From Kribbella monticola (lineage in GTDB: Bacteria; Actinomycetota; Actinomycetes; Propionibacteriales; Kribbellaceae), in contig NZ_QFXK01000010.1 in assembly GCF_003261635.1 (NCBI RefSeq), positions 372,001 through 436,000 on the forward strand: DNA of 64,000 bases. The letters run 5' to 3'. The notes under the pieces are model-generated. The model saw only the letters and a program-made list of their open reading frames with translations. It was not told where the DNA came from and did no database searches. Of this stretch, positions 43,880 through 54,789 are shown one piece after another (within the stretch, counting starts at the first letter, position 1; every line of letters starts with the position of its first letter). Made by a program: the position numbers and the translations under genes.

Positions 43880-45001
43880 ATGGGTCCGCTGCGTGGAGTG
43901 AAGGTCGTCGAACTGGCCGGCATCGGGCCGGCGCCGTTCGCGTGCATGCTGCTGGCCGAACTGGGCGCCGAGGTGTTGCGGATCGATCGGCCGGGCGGTG
44001 GGCTCGCATTCGGCCCGCCGGAGCTCGAATTGCTGAATCGTGGCCGCCGGAGTGTCGCGCTCGACCTGAAGAGGCCCGGTGCGGTCGACGCCGTACTGCA
44101 GTTGGTCGCGGGTGCCGACGTACTGGTCGAGGCCTTCCGGCCGGGCGTCGCCGAGCGGCTGGGGCTTGGACCGGGAGAGTGCCAGGCGGTCAACCCGAAG
44201 CTTGTGTACGCGCGGATGACCGGGTGGGGACAGGACGGCCCGCTCGCGCAGTCGGCCGGGCACGACATCGACTACCTCGGACTCTCGGGCGCGCTGCACG
44301 CGATCGGACGAGCCGGGGGACCACCGCAGGTGCCGGCGAACCTGCTCGGCGACTTCGCAGGCGGATCCCTGTATCTCGTCGTCGGTGTGCTCGCCGCCCT
44401 CGTCGAAGCCCGGGGGAGTGGACGCGGTCAGGTGATCGACGCCGCGATCGTGGACGGCGCCGCCCACCTCACCACTGTGCTGCTGGGCGCCTTGGCGGGC
44501 GGTAACTGGAAGCAGGAGCGCGGCACGAACCTGCTCGACACCGGCGCGCCGTTCTATGACGTGTACGAGACGGCGGACGGCGAATACATGGCGGTCGGCG
44601 CGATCGAGCCGCAGTTCTACGACGAACTGGTCCAGCGACTCGGGATCACCGCGCCGGACCGGTACGACGTGGCGAACTGGCCCGAGCTCCGCAAGACGCT
44701 CGCCGAGGCCTTTGCCGGCCGGACCCAGGCCGAGTGGACCGAGGTGTTCGACGGCACGGACGCCTGTGTCTCGCCGGTCCTGCCGCTGGCCGGCGACCAC
44801 CCGCATCTCGTTGCCCGAGGCACCTTTGTCGAGAAGGACGGCGTACGGCAGCCGGCTCCGGCACCACGGTTCTCCCGTACGCCGACGTCGCTCGGCAGTG
44901 CTCCGGCGCGCCCAGGCGAGCACACTCGCGAGGCGTTGACCGAGTGGGGAGTCACCGGAGTCGACGAGCTGCTCGCGAGCGGAGCCGCCGTACAGACCTG
45001 A
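43880..45001 (+). CDS. Alpha-methylacyl-CoA racemase (CaiB/BaiF family)
   Basis: Epimerises 2-methylacyl-CoA esters so that branched-chain or sterol-derived acids can enter beta-oxidation. The 373-residue protein has the expected catalytic groups: His and Asp in AGHDIDYLGLSGALHAIGR and LLGDFAGG, and the Glu in AIEPQFYDEL. NRGRRSVALDLKRPGAVD and GTNLLDTGAPFYDVYETADG are typical of the racemase rather than formyl-CoA transferases. I use ATG 43880 (GPLRGVKVVELAGIGP), six bases after a MerR-type promoter; ATG 43874 is possible. Acyl-CoA dehydrogenase follows after 63 bases. Confidence 0.87.
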   Translation: MGPLRGVKVVELAGIGPAPFACMLLAELGAEVLRIDRPGGGLAFGPPELELLNRGRRSVALDLKRPGAVDAVLQLVAGADVLVEAFRPGVAERLGLGPGECQAVNPKLVYARMTGWGQDGPLAQSAGHDIDYLGLSGALHAIGRAGGPPQVPANLLGDFAGGSLYLVVGVLAALVEARGSGRGQVIDAAIVDGAAHLTTVLLGALAGGNWKQERGTNLLDTGAPFYDVYETADGEYMAVGAIEPQFYDELVQRLGITAPDRYDVANWPELRKTLAEAFAGRTQAEWTEVFDGTDACVSPVLPLAGDHPHLVARGTFVEKDGVRQPAPAPRFSRTPTSLGSAPARPGEHTREALTEWGVTGVDELLASGAAVQT

Positions 45002-45064
45002 ACCGGGCGGCCCGTAGTACCGGGACAAAGTGTTGACATCGCTGTACAGACAGGAGAATCGCCC

Positions 45065-46207
<1,143 letters not shown>

Positions 46208-46255
46208 ACCCCCAGTGCTCCGGGTGGGGCGGGGCCCGGAGGGCTGGGGGTGGGG

Positions 46256-46912
46256 TCAGCGGGTCGGGGTGGGGACTCGGGTGGGGGAGGTGGGGAGGGG
46301 CGTGGTGCGGCGGGCGCTGCGGAAGATGCTCATGCCCATGCTGGCCGTCGTGCCCCAGCCTTGGACGGCGTAGAAGTTCGACGGGTTGTCATTGGAAAAG
46401 ATCGCCGGGACGAAGGCCAGGTTGATCGCGGCGAGGACGAACGCGGAGCGGCCGACCCACTTGGGGAGCAGGCGCAGCCGTAGTACGACGATGCCGAGGG
46501 CGATCAGGAAGAGCCCCATCAGCAGGCGCGAGATCAGGCCCTGCATCAGGTACTGCGCGGCCGCGAACGGGCCCTCCTTGGTGGTGTCGATGTCGTGGTC
46601 CACGGAGATGGCGGCGCCGACCTCCATCGACTGCGGGACGAAAACCATCGCCACCCAGAGCAGCCCGGCCGCCTGGATCACGCCGGAGATCCAGTCCGAC
46701 GCGACGTCGACCTGGTGGATCAGTTGCCGCAGACCGGTGAAGTACAGGATGTAGAACACACAGCCGATGATGCCGATCAGGGTGCGGGTCTTGATGTTCC
46801 AGTCGGGCGGGGCACCGGAGTAGAGGAAGTAGAGCGGCACGTGGACGACGATCAGCGCACTCGCGATGATCCCGAACAGACCTGCATACCTGCGAACCGT
46901 GGATTCGGGCAC
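46256..46912 (-). CDS. Six-helix membrane protein (DUF4386-like)
   Basis: Hydrophobic protein of 218 residues with about six transmembrane segments (first near 8-30, RYAGLFGIIASALIVVHVPLYFL). It resembles the DUF4386 family, of unknown function. The start at GTG 46912 has AAAGGA six bases upstream; the open frame continues further into the control region. It is divergent from a TetR gene with three operators, an arrangement often seen for membrane proteins involved in export or stress response. Confidence 0.72.
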   Translation of the reverse strand: MPESTVRRYAGLFGIIASALIVVHVPLYFLYSGAPPDWNIKTRTLIGIIGCVFYILYFTGLRQLIHQVDVASDWISGVIQAAGLLWVAMVFVPQSMEVGAAISVDHDIDTTKEGPFAAAQYLMQGLISRLLMGLFLIALGIVVLRLRLLPKWVGRSAFVLAAINLAFVPAIFSNDNPSNFYAVQGWGTTASMGMSIFRSARRTTPLPTSPTRVPTPTR

Positions 46913-46966
46913 GACGATTCCTTTCGATTGGCCCCGGGCCGGGACCGGCCCGGAGACTGGAGGGAC

Positions 46967-47047
46967 GAGACGTATCGTCTCACCACGAGACGGTAAGTCT
47001 CGCGACGAACGACTGTCAAGACACAACGTCTCGTCTTGTTGTAAGGT
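46967..47047. promoter_or_regulatory. Triple TetR operator and divergent promoters
   Basis: There are three 15-bp sites: GAGACG-TAT-CGTCTC (46967-46981, perfect), GAGACG-GTA-AGTCTC (46987-47001) and AAGACA-CAA-CGTCTC (47018-47032). On the minus strand TTGACA (47019-47014), 18 bases and TACCGT (46995-46990) serve the membrane gene, with site 2 over the -10. On the plus strand TAAGGT (47042-47047) ends six bases before the tetR ATG, and site 3 lies in its -35 region. Confidence 0.75.
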
Positions 47048-47053
47048 CTGGAC

Positions 47054-47632
47054 ATGACCAGTCCGAATCCCGACCGACGCAGCGAACGAGCCCGGCAGGC
47101 GATCCTCGAGGCAGCCCTCGAGCTGTGCCAGCAGCAGTCGTTCGCCGGCTTGACGATGGAAGGCATCGCCAAGCGGGCCGGAGTGGGCAAGCAGACGATC
47201 TACCGCTGGTGGCCGTCCAAAGCGGCGATCCTGCTCGAAGCGCTGATGGAACGAGCCGTCGACACGCTCGACTTCCCGGACACCGGCGATCTCGTCGCCG
47301 ACCTCCGCGCCCAGATGGTCCTGGTCGTCCGGGCCTTCAACGACCCGATGTTCTCCGCGTACAGCCGCGGCCTGATCGCCGCCGCCCAGAGCGATCCGGA
47401 CATCGCGGCCGCTGTCGTCGCCACCGTCATCCAGCCCCGCGTGGACCTGTGCGTCGAGCGCCTGCAGAAGGCGCAGAAGTCAGGTGAGCTGCGCCCCGAC
47501 CTCGACCCGCACGACGTCGTGGAGCTGCTCTACGCGCCGCTGTACTACCGCCTGTTGCTGCATACCCAGCCGGTCTCCGAGGCGCAGGTCGACACGATCC
47601 TCCAACTGGCGTTCGCGGGCGTCGCCAGCTGA
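47054..47632 (+). CDS. TetR family repressor of the membrane protein divergon
   Basis: Regulator of 192 residues. The HTH is at about 10-55 (RSERARQAILEAALELCQQQ, GVGKQTIYRWWPSKAAILLEAL), and the C-terminal domain is of the common TetR_C_16-like type. The mRNA is probably leaderless (TAAGGT then six bases then ATG). The three GAGACG-type operators beside it suggest autoregulation plus control of the divergent six-helix protein. It is not obviously linked to the fatty-acid genes on either side. Confidence 0.88.
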   Translation: MTSPNPDRRSERARQAILEAALELCQQQSFAGLTMEGIAKRAGVGKQTIYRWWPSKAAILLEALMERAVDTLDFPDTGDLVADLRAQMVLVVRAFNDPMFSAYSRGLIAAAQSDPDIAAAVVATVIQPRVDLCVERLQKAQKSGELRPDLDPHDVVELLYAPLYYRLLLHTQPVSEAQVDTILQLAFAGVAS

Positions 47633-47683
47633 CGGCAGTCGTGGTTGACTTCCCTCAGCAGTTCGAGCCGAGGGAGGTCCCTG

Positions 47684-48280
47684 ATGGACATCGTGTCGCC
47701 GGGGTTCACCGGACGTCGCAGGAGTGGGACGGAGCTGCCGCCCGGGCAGTACCTGACCCATGAGTTCCCGGTGTTGTCGGCAGGCCCGACTCCGCACATC
47801 CTCCCGGAGCACTGGGAGTTCACCGTGACCACCGAGACCGGCGAGGTGCACCGCTGGGACTGGGCCACCTTCACCTCGCTGCCGGCCGAGGAGATCACCA
47901 AGGACCTGCACTGCGTCACCCGCTGGTCGAAGCTCGGCACCGACTGGAAGGGCGTCTCCCTCGACACCCTGCTCGCCGATGTCGAAACGAGCGCCGACTT
48001 CGCCATGGCCCACAGCTACGGCGGCTACACCACCAACCTCCCACTGGACGACCTGCTCGACGGCCAGGCCTGGATCGCCTACGAGTACGACGGGGAGCCG
48101 CTGGATCCCGAGCACGGCGGCCCGGCCCGGCTGCTGGTCCCGCACCTGTACCTGTGGAAGAGCGCCAAATGGGTGCGCGGCCTGGTCCTGTCCGACACGG
48201 ACGATCTCGGCTTCTGGGAGAGCGTCGGGTATCACGAGTATGGAGACCCATGGAAAGAACAGCGTTACGCCGGCGACTGA
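47684..48280 (+). CDS. Sulfite-oxidase-like molybdopterin oxidoreductase
   Basis: Short molybdenum-cofactor protein of 198 residues. It has only the SUOX-type Mo domain: the Mo-ligand cysteine is C77 (DLHCVTRWSKLGTDWKGV), and the MPT-contact ending LLVPHLYLWKSAKWVRGL is intact. The dimerisation domain of true sulfite oxidases is missing, and there is no Tat signal, so it is cytoplasmic. AGGGAGG precedes ATG 47684. The last 31 bases overlap the flavin reductase gene, so the products are probably partners. The substrate is unknown; repair of oxidised sulfur or nitrogen compounds is a guess. Confidence 0.85.
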   Translation: MDIVSPGFTGRRRSGTELPPGQYLTHEFPVLSAGPTPHILPEHWEFTVTTETGEVHRWDWATFTSLPAEEITKDLHCVTRWSKLGTDWKGVSLDTLLADVETSADFAMAHSYGGYTTNLPLDDLLDGQAWIAYEYDGEPLDPEHGGPARLLVPHLYLWKSAKWVRGLVLSDTDDLGFWESVGYHEYGDPWKEQRYAGD

Positions 48281-49002
48281 CCTGGCAGGTCGGCACGGTC
48301 ACCGAGATCCGTGAGGAGACCGCGACCGCCCGGACCCTGGTCGTCGACGTCCCCGACTGGCCCGGCCACCTGGCCGGCCAGCATCTCGACGTACGACTGA
48401 CGGCACCGGACGGGTATCGCGCTTCCCGGTCGTATTCGCTCGCGTCCGCCTGGACCGGCGAGACGATCGAGCTGACCGTCGAAGAGGTGCCCGACGGCGA
48501 GGTCTCGCCGTATCTGGTCGAGGTGCTGAAGGTCGGCGATCCGCTCGAGGTGCGTGGTCCGGTCGGCGGCTGGTTCGTCTGGCGGCCCGAGCAGACCGGT
48601 CCGATCCAGCTGATCGCCGGGGGATCGGGCGTCGTCCCGCTGATGGCGATCCTGCGCGCCCACGCGGCGGCCGGCAGCACGACACCGGCCAAACTCCTGT
48701 ACTCCGTCCGCCGGCCGACGTCGGTCATCTACCTGAGCGACCTGAAGGAGATCGCGGCGTCGGAAGATGTCGAGGTCACCTTCGCCTACACCCGGGAGGC
48801 GCCACCCGGCGAGCCACGTGTCGGCCGGGTCGATGCCGGCCTGCTCGACGCCATCACGTTCGGCCCGAAGGACGAGCCGACGACGTACGTCTGCGGTCCG
48901 ACCCCGTTCGTGGAGGCGGTCGCCGATCTGCTCGTTGGCGCCGGCCACGATCCGGCCCGCGTGAAAACCGAACGCTTCGGACCCACAGGAGGACCGCGAT
49001 GA
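48250..49002 (+). CDS. FAD/NAD(P)-binding ferredoxin-type reductase
   Basis: Reductase of 250 residues in the ferredoxin-NADP reductase superfamily. FAD motif RSYSLASA is near residue 60, the NAD-binding GGSGVVPLMAILR in the middle, and the terminal YVCGPTPFVEAVADLLVGAG. No [2Fe-2S] ferredoxin domain is attached, so electrons must go straight to a partner. The gene overlaps the Mo protein by 31 bases and the DUF6510 gene by four, which supports a three-part redox system: NAD(P)H to flavin to Mo enzyme. Confidence 0.88.
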   Translation: MERTALRRRLTWQVGTVTEIREETATARTLVVDVPDWPGHLAGQHLDVRLTAPDGYRASRSYSLASAWTGETIELTVEEVPDGEVSPYLVEVLKVGDPLEVRGPVGGWFVWRPEQTGPIQLIAGGSGVVPLMAILRAHAAAGSTTPAKLLYSVRRPTSVIYLSDLKEIAASEDVEVTFAYTREAPPGEPRVGRVDAGLLDAITFGPKDEPTTYVCGPTPFVEAVADLLVGAGHDPARVKTERFGPTGGPR

Positions 49003-49274
49003 CCGCCGATGTTCCGACCTACCTGGACGGCAATGCCGCGGCCGGTGCGCTCCGAGAGGTGTTCGCGGTCGACCTGACCGCCGCGATCGGCCGTTGCAAC
49101 GGCTGCGGCCGGACGGGGGCCTTCGCCGAGGCACGACTCTATGTGGATGCCCCGGGCATGGTTGCGCGCTGCAGCGGCTGCGACGGCGTACTGCTTCGCG
49201 TCGTCAACACACCCACCGACACGTACCTCGACCTCCGCGGCCTGACGTATCTGCGCGTGTCCAGCGCCGAGTAG
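48999..49274 (+). CDS. DUF6510 zinc-ribbon-like protein
   Basis: Small protein of 91 residues. Two CxxC pairs, CNGC (33-36) and CSGC (58-61), form a likely zinc ribbon. I recognise it as DUF6510, whose function is unknown. ATG 48999 overlaps the reductase stop (ATGA), so it is the third gene of the Mo/flavin cassette. It may be an assembly factor or electron relay; nothing in the sequence decides this. Confidence 0.82.
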   Translation: MTADVPTYLDGNAAAGALREVFAVDLTAAIGRCNGCGRTGAFAEARLYVDAPGMVARCSGCDGVLLRVVNTPTDTYLDLRGLTYLRVSSAE

Positions 49275-49275
49275 T

Positions 49276-49311
49276 CCGCCTGGTCCGGTCGGGCATGACC
49301 GGACCAGGCGG
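49276..49311. terminator. Bidirectional terminator after the Mo/flavin cassette
   Basis: CCGCCTGGTCCGGTC (49276-49290) pairs perfectly over 15 bp with GACCGGACCAGGCGG (49297-49311), loop GGGCAT. It sits two bases after one stop codon and four before the convergent one. Confidence 0.88.
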
Positions 49312-49314
49312 GTC

Positions 49315-50496
49315 CTACGGCAGGTCCTTGCGGATGTCGAGCTGGGCGAAGGAACGCAGTGGCTGGACCGAGCCGGTGAGGATCGGGTCGGCCGTCCGGT
49401 CGCCGAGCAGGTACCGCCGGAAGAACGCTGACAGATAGGTAGATGCCACCAACCGCTGCTGGGTTTCGGTCAGTTGCTTGTCGGCCCGCTGCGGGTCGTC
49501 GTCAGAGGTGCAGTAGCCCGGCTTCGGCGGGTTCGGTGTCGCGGCATCGTCGTACGCGCCGACCTGGCCGCTCGACGGGGACCACTGGGTGTTGTAGAAG
49601 TCGTGGTTCGCCCCGTGCACGTAGTACTCGTAGACCGGCGCCTTGTTGTGTGCTTCGAGGTAGCGAAGGTGTCCGTCGACCGCGCGGTCGCAGCTCCCCA
49701 CGAAGACGGCGACGGGGATGTTGGTGATCCGGTACGGCGTGTACTCGGGGTTGTCCGGGTTGTCGTCGGGGGCGTACGGCTCGGCCGCCGCGAGCGGAAC
49801 GACGGCCTTGATCTTCACCCCGGCCGGCCAGTTCTTCTGGTTCACATCGGCGGCTTCGAGCAACGTGCCGCGGCCGCCGCGTGAGTGCCCCATCAGCCCG
49901 ACGTTGGTGAGATCCGCGTGGCCACGGAAGTCGACCGGCCGACCGTGGTCGAGTACCTTGCCGGCCAGCGGTCCGCCGCCGGTCGCGCTCAGCTTCTGCC
50001 ACATCGACAAGTGCTTGCCGATCAAGGCGGCCCGCGCCGCGTCCTGGTCCTGGCCCAGGTACGACGGTTCGACGCCCTTCGCGCTGATCGAGACGACGAT
50101 CATCCCTTGCGCCGCGAGCTTCTCGCCGAGGTAGTCGTAGCCGCGTTGACTCGGCAGCGGCGGCGTTCCCTTCGCACACGGCCAAGCGGCCAGCTTCGAA
50201 TAGTCCTGTTCGTCCCACGCCTGACGGTCCGCGCACGTGATCCACGACCCGTGCGACATCAGTACTACGGGATAGCGGTGGTGCGCCAGATCCTTCGGGT
50301 AGTGCACGACTGCGGTCAGTTCGGCGCGCGCCGTCGTACCGTCCTGGTCCGGCGGAAGCTCGAAGGCGGTGTCGCCCAGGTTGTAGGTCGCGGTTCCGAC
50401 CGGATGGAGTGCTGATGCTTGGGCAGTAGTTGCCGACGGCACCAACAGTGCGCCGGTCAGGGCGCATGCGGTGGCGACGGTCAGCAGTTTCCTCAT
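49315..50496 (-). CDS. Secreted alpha/beta hydrolase (PET-hydrolase/lipase-like fold)
   Basis: Exported protein of 393 residues with a Sec signal (MRKLLTVATACALTGALLVPSATTAQA). The nucleophile elbow is GHSRGG, the oxyanion-side HG is in MSHGSWITC, and a late His is in HGANHDFYN. Several cysteines may form disulfides. The family includes extracellular esterases and dienelactone-hydrolase-like enzymes, and the exact substrate is unclear. It is a single-gene unit between the terminator and merR. Confidence 0.83.
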   Translation of the reverse strand: MRKLLTVATACALTGALLVPSATTAQASALHPVGTATYNLGDTAFELPPDQDGTTARAELTAVVHYPKDLAHHRYPVVLMSHGSWITCADRQAWDEQDYSKLAAWPCAKGTPPLPSQRGYDYLGEKLAAQGMIVVSISAKGVEPSYLGQDQDAARAALIGKHLSMWQKLSATGGGPLAGKVLDHGRPVDFRGHADLTNVGLMGHSRGGRGTLLEAADVNQKNWPAGVKIKAVVPLAAAEPYAPDDNPDNPEYTPYRITNIPVAVFVGSCDRAVDGHLRYLEAHNKAPVYEYYVHGANHDFYNTQWSPSSGQVGAYDDAATPNPPKPGYCTSDDDPQRADKQLTETQQRLVASTYLSAFFRRYLLGDRTADPILTGSVQPLRSFAQLDIRKDLP

Positions 50497-50552
50497 ACCG
50501 CTGCGACGCGAGACCTCGACGACCGGTTGTCCAGGTCGGTGTCAGGATTTCC

Positions 50553-51332
50553 TCAGCGCCGGGGCGGTTTGGTCCGCGAGCGGCGGATCGTGTCGCGCTG
50601 GGTCTCGCCGACCGCGCGCTCGTAGGCGAGCACGAGACCCTGGATCGTGACCGGCTTGAAGCGCTCGACCAGTTGCTGGATGTGCTCGGGCGGCCCGCCG
50701 GAATCGCGGTAGTGCGGCCAGACCTTGGTCCGGAACACCTCGGTGAGTTCCTCGGCGATCGCGCGGCCGTGGTCGGCGAAGATCCGTCCGGCGTCGAGCA
50801 CGGCCTCCACCGGCAGGTCGAGGTCGAGGAGTTCCACCCCGAGACTGAGATGCGCGGTCGCCACCTGGAACACGTCCTCGTCCGGTGTCGGCTCCACGAC
50901 CCCGAGTGCGACCAGCATCTCGATGTCGTCATCGGTCAGCTCGCGACCGGTGCGGCGTACGAGGGTCGCGCGGTCCAGTGTCTCCGGCAGGTCGCGCATC
51001 CACGGGGTCAGCAGGGTGCGATGCAAAGCGATGTCCTGGGGCGTCGCGTCCGCTGGGATTCGGTCCAGGTAGCCCTCGATCGCGGAGAGCGTGAATCCGT
51101 GCGCCTGCAACTCCCGCACCAGGTCGAGACGCGCGATGTGCTCGGCGCCGTAGTACCCGACGCGTCCACGGCGTACGGGCGGGGGGATCAGGCCGCGGCC
51201 GGCGTAGAACCGCAGGGTGCGCACTGTCATGCCGACCCGGGCGGACAGTTCGTCGACGGTCAGCGTCGCTTCGTGCTCACCACTCGGCGTGGGCTCGGCA
51301 GGAACGGGCGACAAGGGCCGGGACACAGGCAT
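50553..51332 (-). CDS. MerR family regulator, probable controller of fatty-acid genes
   Basis: Regulator of 259 residues. The winged HTH occupies about 23-90 (LTVDELSARVGMTVRTLRFYAGRGLIPPP, GYYGAEHIARLDLVRELQAHGF). The long C-terminal part (about 95-250) has no metal-binding cysteines, so it probably binds an organic ligand such as an acyl-CoA. ATG 51332 lies seven bases after TATGAT on the minus strand (leaderless); upstream in-frame starts are less likely. It is divergent from thiolase-fadB, whose promoter has the MerR geometry, and a twin of that promoter precedes the AMACR operon. Confidence 0.88.
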   Translation of the reverse strand: MPVSRPLSPVPAEPTPSGEHEATLTVDELSARVGMTVRTLRFYAGRGLIPPPVRRGRVGYYGAEHIARLDLVRELQAHGFTLSAIEGYLDRIPADATPQDIALHRTLLTPWMRDLPETLDRATLVRRTGRELTDDDIEMLVALGVVEPTPDEDVFQVATAHLSLGVELLDLDLPVEAVLDAGRIFADHGRAIAEELTEVFRTKVWPHYRDSGGPPEHIQQLVERFKPVTIQGLVLAYERAVGETQRDTIRRSRTKPPRR

Positions 51333-51339
51333 GGCGCAG

Positions 51340-51345
51340 ATCATA
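51340..51345 (-). promoter_or_regulatory. -10 box for leaderless merR
   Basis: TATGAT on the minus strand is followed by seven bases and then ATG 51332. Confidence 0.5.
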
Positions 51346-51356
51346 GTGGGCAGCAC

Positions 51357-51387
51357 TTGTTCACTGTGACACCATCACTGTCATAAT
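51357..51387 (+). promoter_or_regulatory. MerR-type promoter of the thiolase-fadB operon
   Basis: TTGTTC (51357-51362), a 19-base spacer and CATAAT (51382-51387). Inside lies GTGACA-N7-TGTCAT (51366-51384). Aligned without gaps to the AMACR promoter, 26 of 36 bases agree, and the palindrome starts at the same distance from the -35. Confidence 0.7.
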
Positions 51388-51422
51388 CGGGATGCCCCTA
51401 CCGGTCCGACGACGGGATCAGC

Positions 51423-52645
<1,223 letters not shown>

Positions 52646-52649
<4 letters not shown>

Positions 52650-54787
52650 TCGACTGGAAGAACGACGACGGCGTCATCACCTTGACGATGGATGACCCCG
52701 ACGCGTCGGCGAACACCATGAACGACTCCTACCTCGCCGCGATGGGCGCGACCGTCGAGCGCTTGCAGGCCGAGAAGGACAGCCTCAAGGGTGTCGTGAT
52801 CACGAGCGCCAAGCAGACCTTCTTCGCCGGTGGCAACCTGCAGATGCTGTCGCAGATCAAGCCGGAGAACGCGGCCGAGGTCTTCGCCACGATCGAGGAG
52901 GTCAAGCGGCAACTGCGTGCGCTGGAGACCCTCGGCGTACCGGTCGTTGCCGCGATCAACGGTGCTGCCCTTGGTGGCGGGCTGGAGATCGCGCTCGCCT
53001 GTCATCACCGAATCGTTGCTGATGACAACAGAATCGAGATCGGCGTTCCCGAGGTGACACTCGGCCTGCTCCCTGGCGGTGGCGGCGTCACCCGCACGGT
53101 CCGGATGCTCGGGCTCCAGGATGCGCTGATGAAGGTCCTGCTGCAGGGCCAGCGGATGAAACCCGCGCACGCCAAGTCGGTCGGCATCGTCGACGAGGTC
53201 GTCCCGGCGGACGAACTGCTCAGCAGCGCCTATCGATGGATCGACGAGTACGACGGTGACGCCAAGCAGCCGTGGGACCGGGACGGCTACAAGATCCCGG
53301 GCGGTACGCCGGCCTCGCCGAAGCTGGCCGCGTTCCTCCCCGCCTTTCCGGCGAACCTGCGCAAACAACTCAAGGGCGCGCCCTACCCGGCGCCGCGCGC
53401 GATCATGAGCGCCGCCGTCGAAGGCAGCCAGGTCGACTTCGCCACCGCTTCGCGGATCGAGTCCCGGTACTTCGTGGAGGTCGCGACCGGCCAGATCGCG
53501 AAGAACATGATCAACGCGTTCTTCTTCGAGCTGCAGGCGATCAACGCCGGAGCGTCGAGGCCGGCGGGCGTACCGCAGTACAAGGCTCGCAAGGTCGGCG
53601 TCCTGGGTGCCGGGATGATGGGAGCGGGGATCGCGTACGTATGCGCGAAGGTCGGTATCGAGGTCGTTCTCAAGGACGTCTCGCTGGAGGCCGCGGAGAA
53701 GGGCAAGGCGTACTCCGAGAAGCTGCTGGCCAAGCAATTGCAGAAGGGCCGGACGACGGCCGGAAAGGTCGAGGAGTTCCTCAGCCTGATCACGCCGACC
53801 GCGGACCCGAACGACCTGGCCGGTTGTGACCTGGTGATCGAGGCGGTGTTCGAGAGCGAGGAGCTCAAGCAGAAGGTGTTCGCCGAGATCGCCGGCGTGG
53901 TCGAGCCGGACGCGTTGCTCTGCTCGAACACCTCGACGCTGCCGATCACCTCGCTCGCCGATGGGATCGACCGGCCGGACGATTTCGTCGGGATGCACTT
54001 CTTCTCACCGGTCGACCGGATGCCACTGGTCGAGCTGATCGTGGGGGAGCGGACCTCCGACCGGGCGCTGGCCCAGGCGTACGACGTGGTCCGGCAGCTC
54101 AAGAAGACGCCGATCGTGGTCAACGACAGTCGCGGCTTCTTCACGTCGCGCGTGTTCGGCACGCTGGTGATGGAAGGCGCCGCGATGGTTGCCGAAGGCG
54201 TGAACCCGGTGACGATCGAGCGAGCCGCGACCCAGATGGGCTTCCCGGCACCGCCGCTGGCGATGCTGGACGAGGTGACGCTGACGCTGCCGATGAAGAT
54301 CCGCGATGCCGCGCGGGCGGCCGGGGACAACGCGGGCGCCTTCGACGACCACCCCGGGATGGCGGTGGCCGACCGGCTGGTGACCGAGTTCGACCGGCGC
54401 GGGAAGGCGGCCGGTGCGGGGTTCTACGACTATCCGGCCGACGGGCCGAAGCGCCTGTGGCCGGGCCTGTGGGAGCACTTCGTCAAGGACGAGGTCGATC
54501 CGCCGCTGATCGACCTGCAGGAGCGGCTGGCGTTCGCGATGTCGCTGGAGACCGTGAAGTGTCTCGACGAGGGCGTGCTGCGCTCAGTTGCCGACGCCAA
54601 CATCGGCTCGATCTTCGGCATCGGCTTCCCGCCCTTGCACGGTGGCGCGCTGCAATACATCAACGCGTACGCCGGTGGGCCCGCCGGTTTCGCCGAGCGC
54701 GCCCGCGAGCTGGCCACCGTGTACGGGGAGCGGTTCGAGCCGTCGGCGCTGCTGGTGAAGAAGGCCGAGGCGGGGGAGACGTTCTGA
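52646..54787 (+). CDS. fadB: 3-hydroxyacyl-CoA dehydrogenase / enoyl-CoA hydratase
   Basis: Multifunctional alpha-subunit of beta-oxidation, 713 residues. The hydratase domain (1-190) has catalytic E114 (GGGLEIALA) and E136 ([15 protein letters not shown]). The dehydrogenase Rossmann domain starts at 316 with [14 protein letters not shown] and includes [12 protein letters not shown] and [15 protein letters not shown] tail domain ends [13 protein letters not shown]. The start overlaps the thiolase stop. It converges with a TetR gene two bases away, with no room for a separate terminator. Confidence 0.94.
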
Positions 54788-54789
54788 CC

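Noticed and set aside
47632..47660. Terminator after the TetR gene (GCTGA...TCAGC)
   Set aside because: Arms are only five bases and far apart, so it is weak evidence beside the strong hairpins elsewhere.
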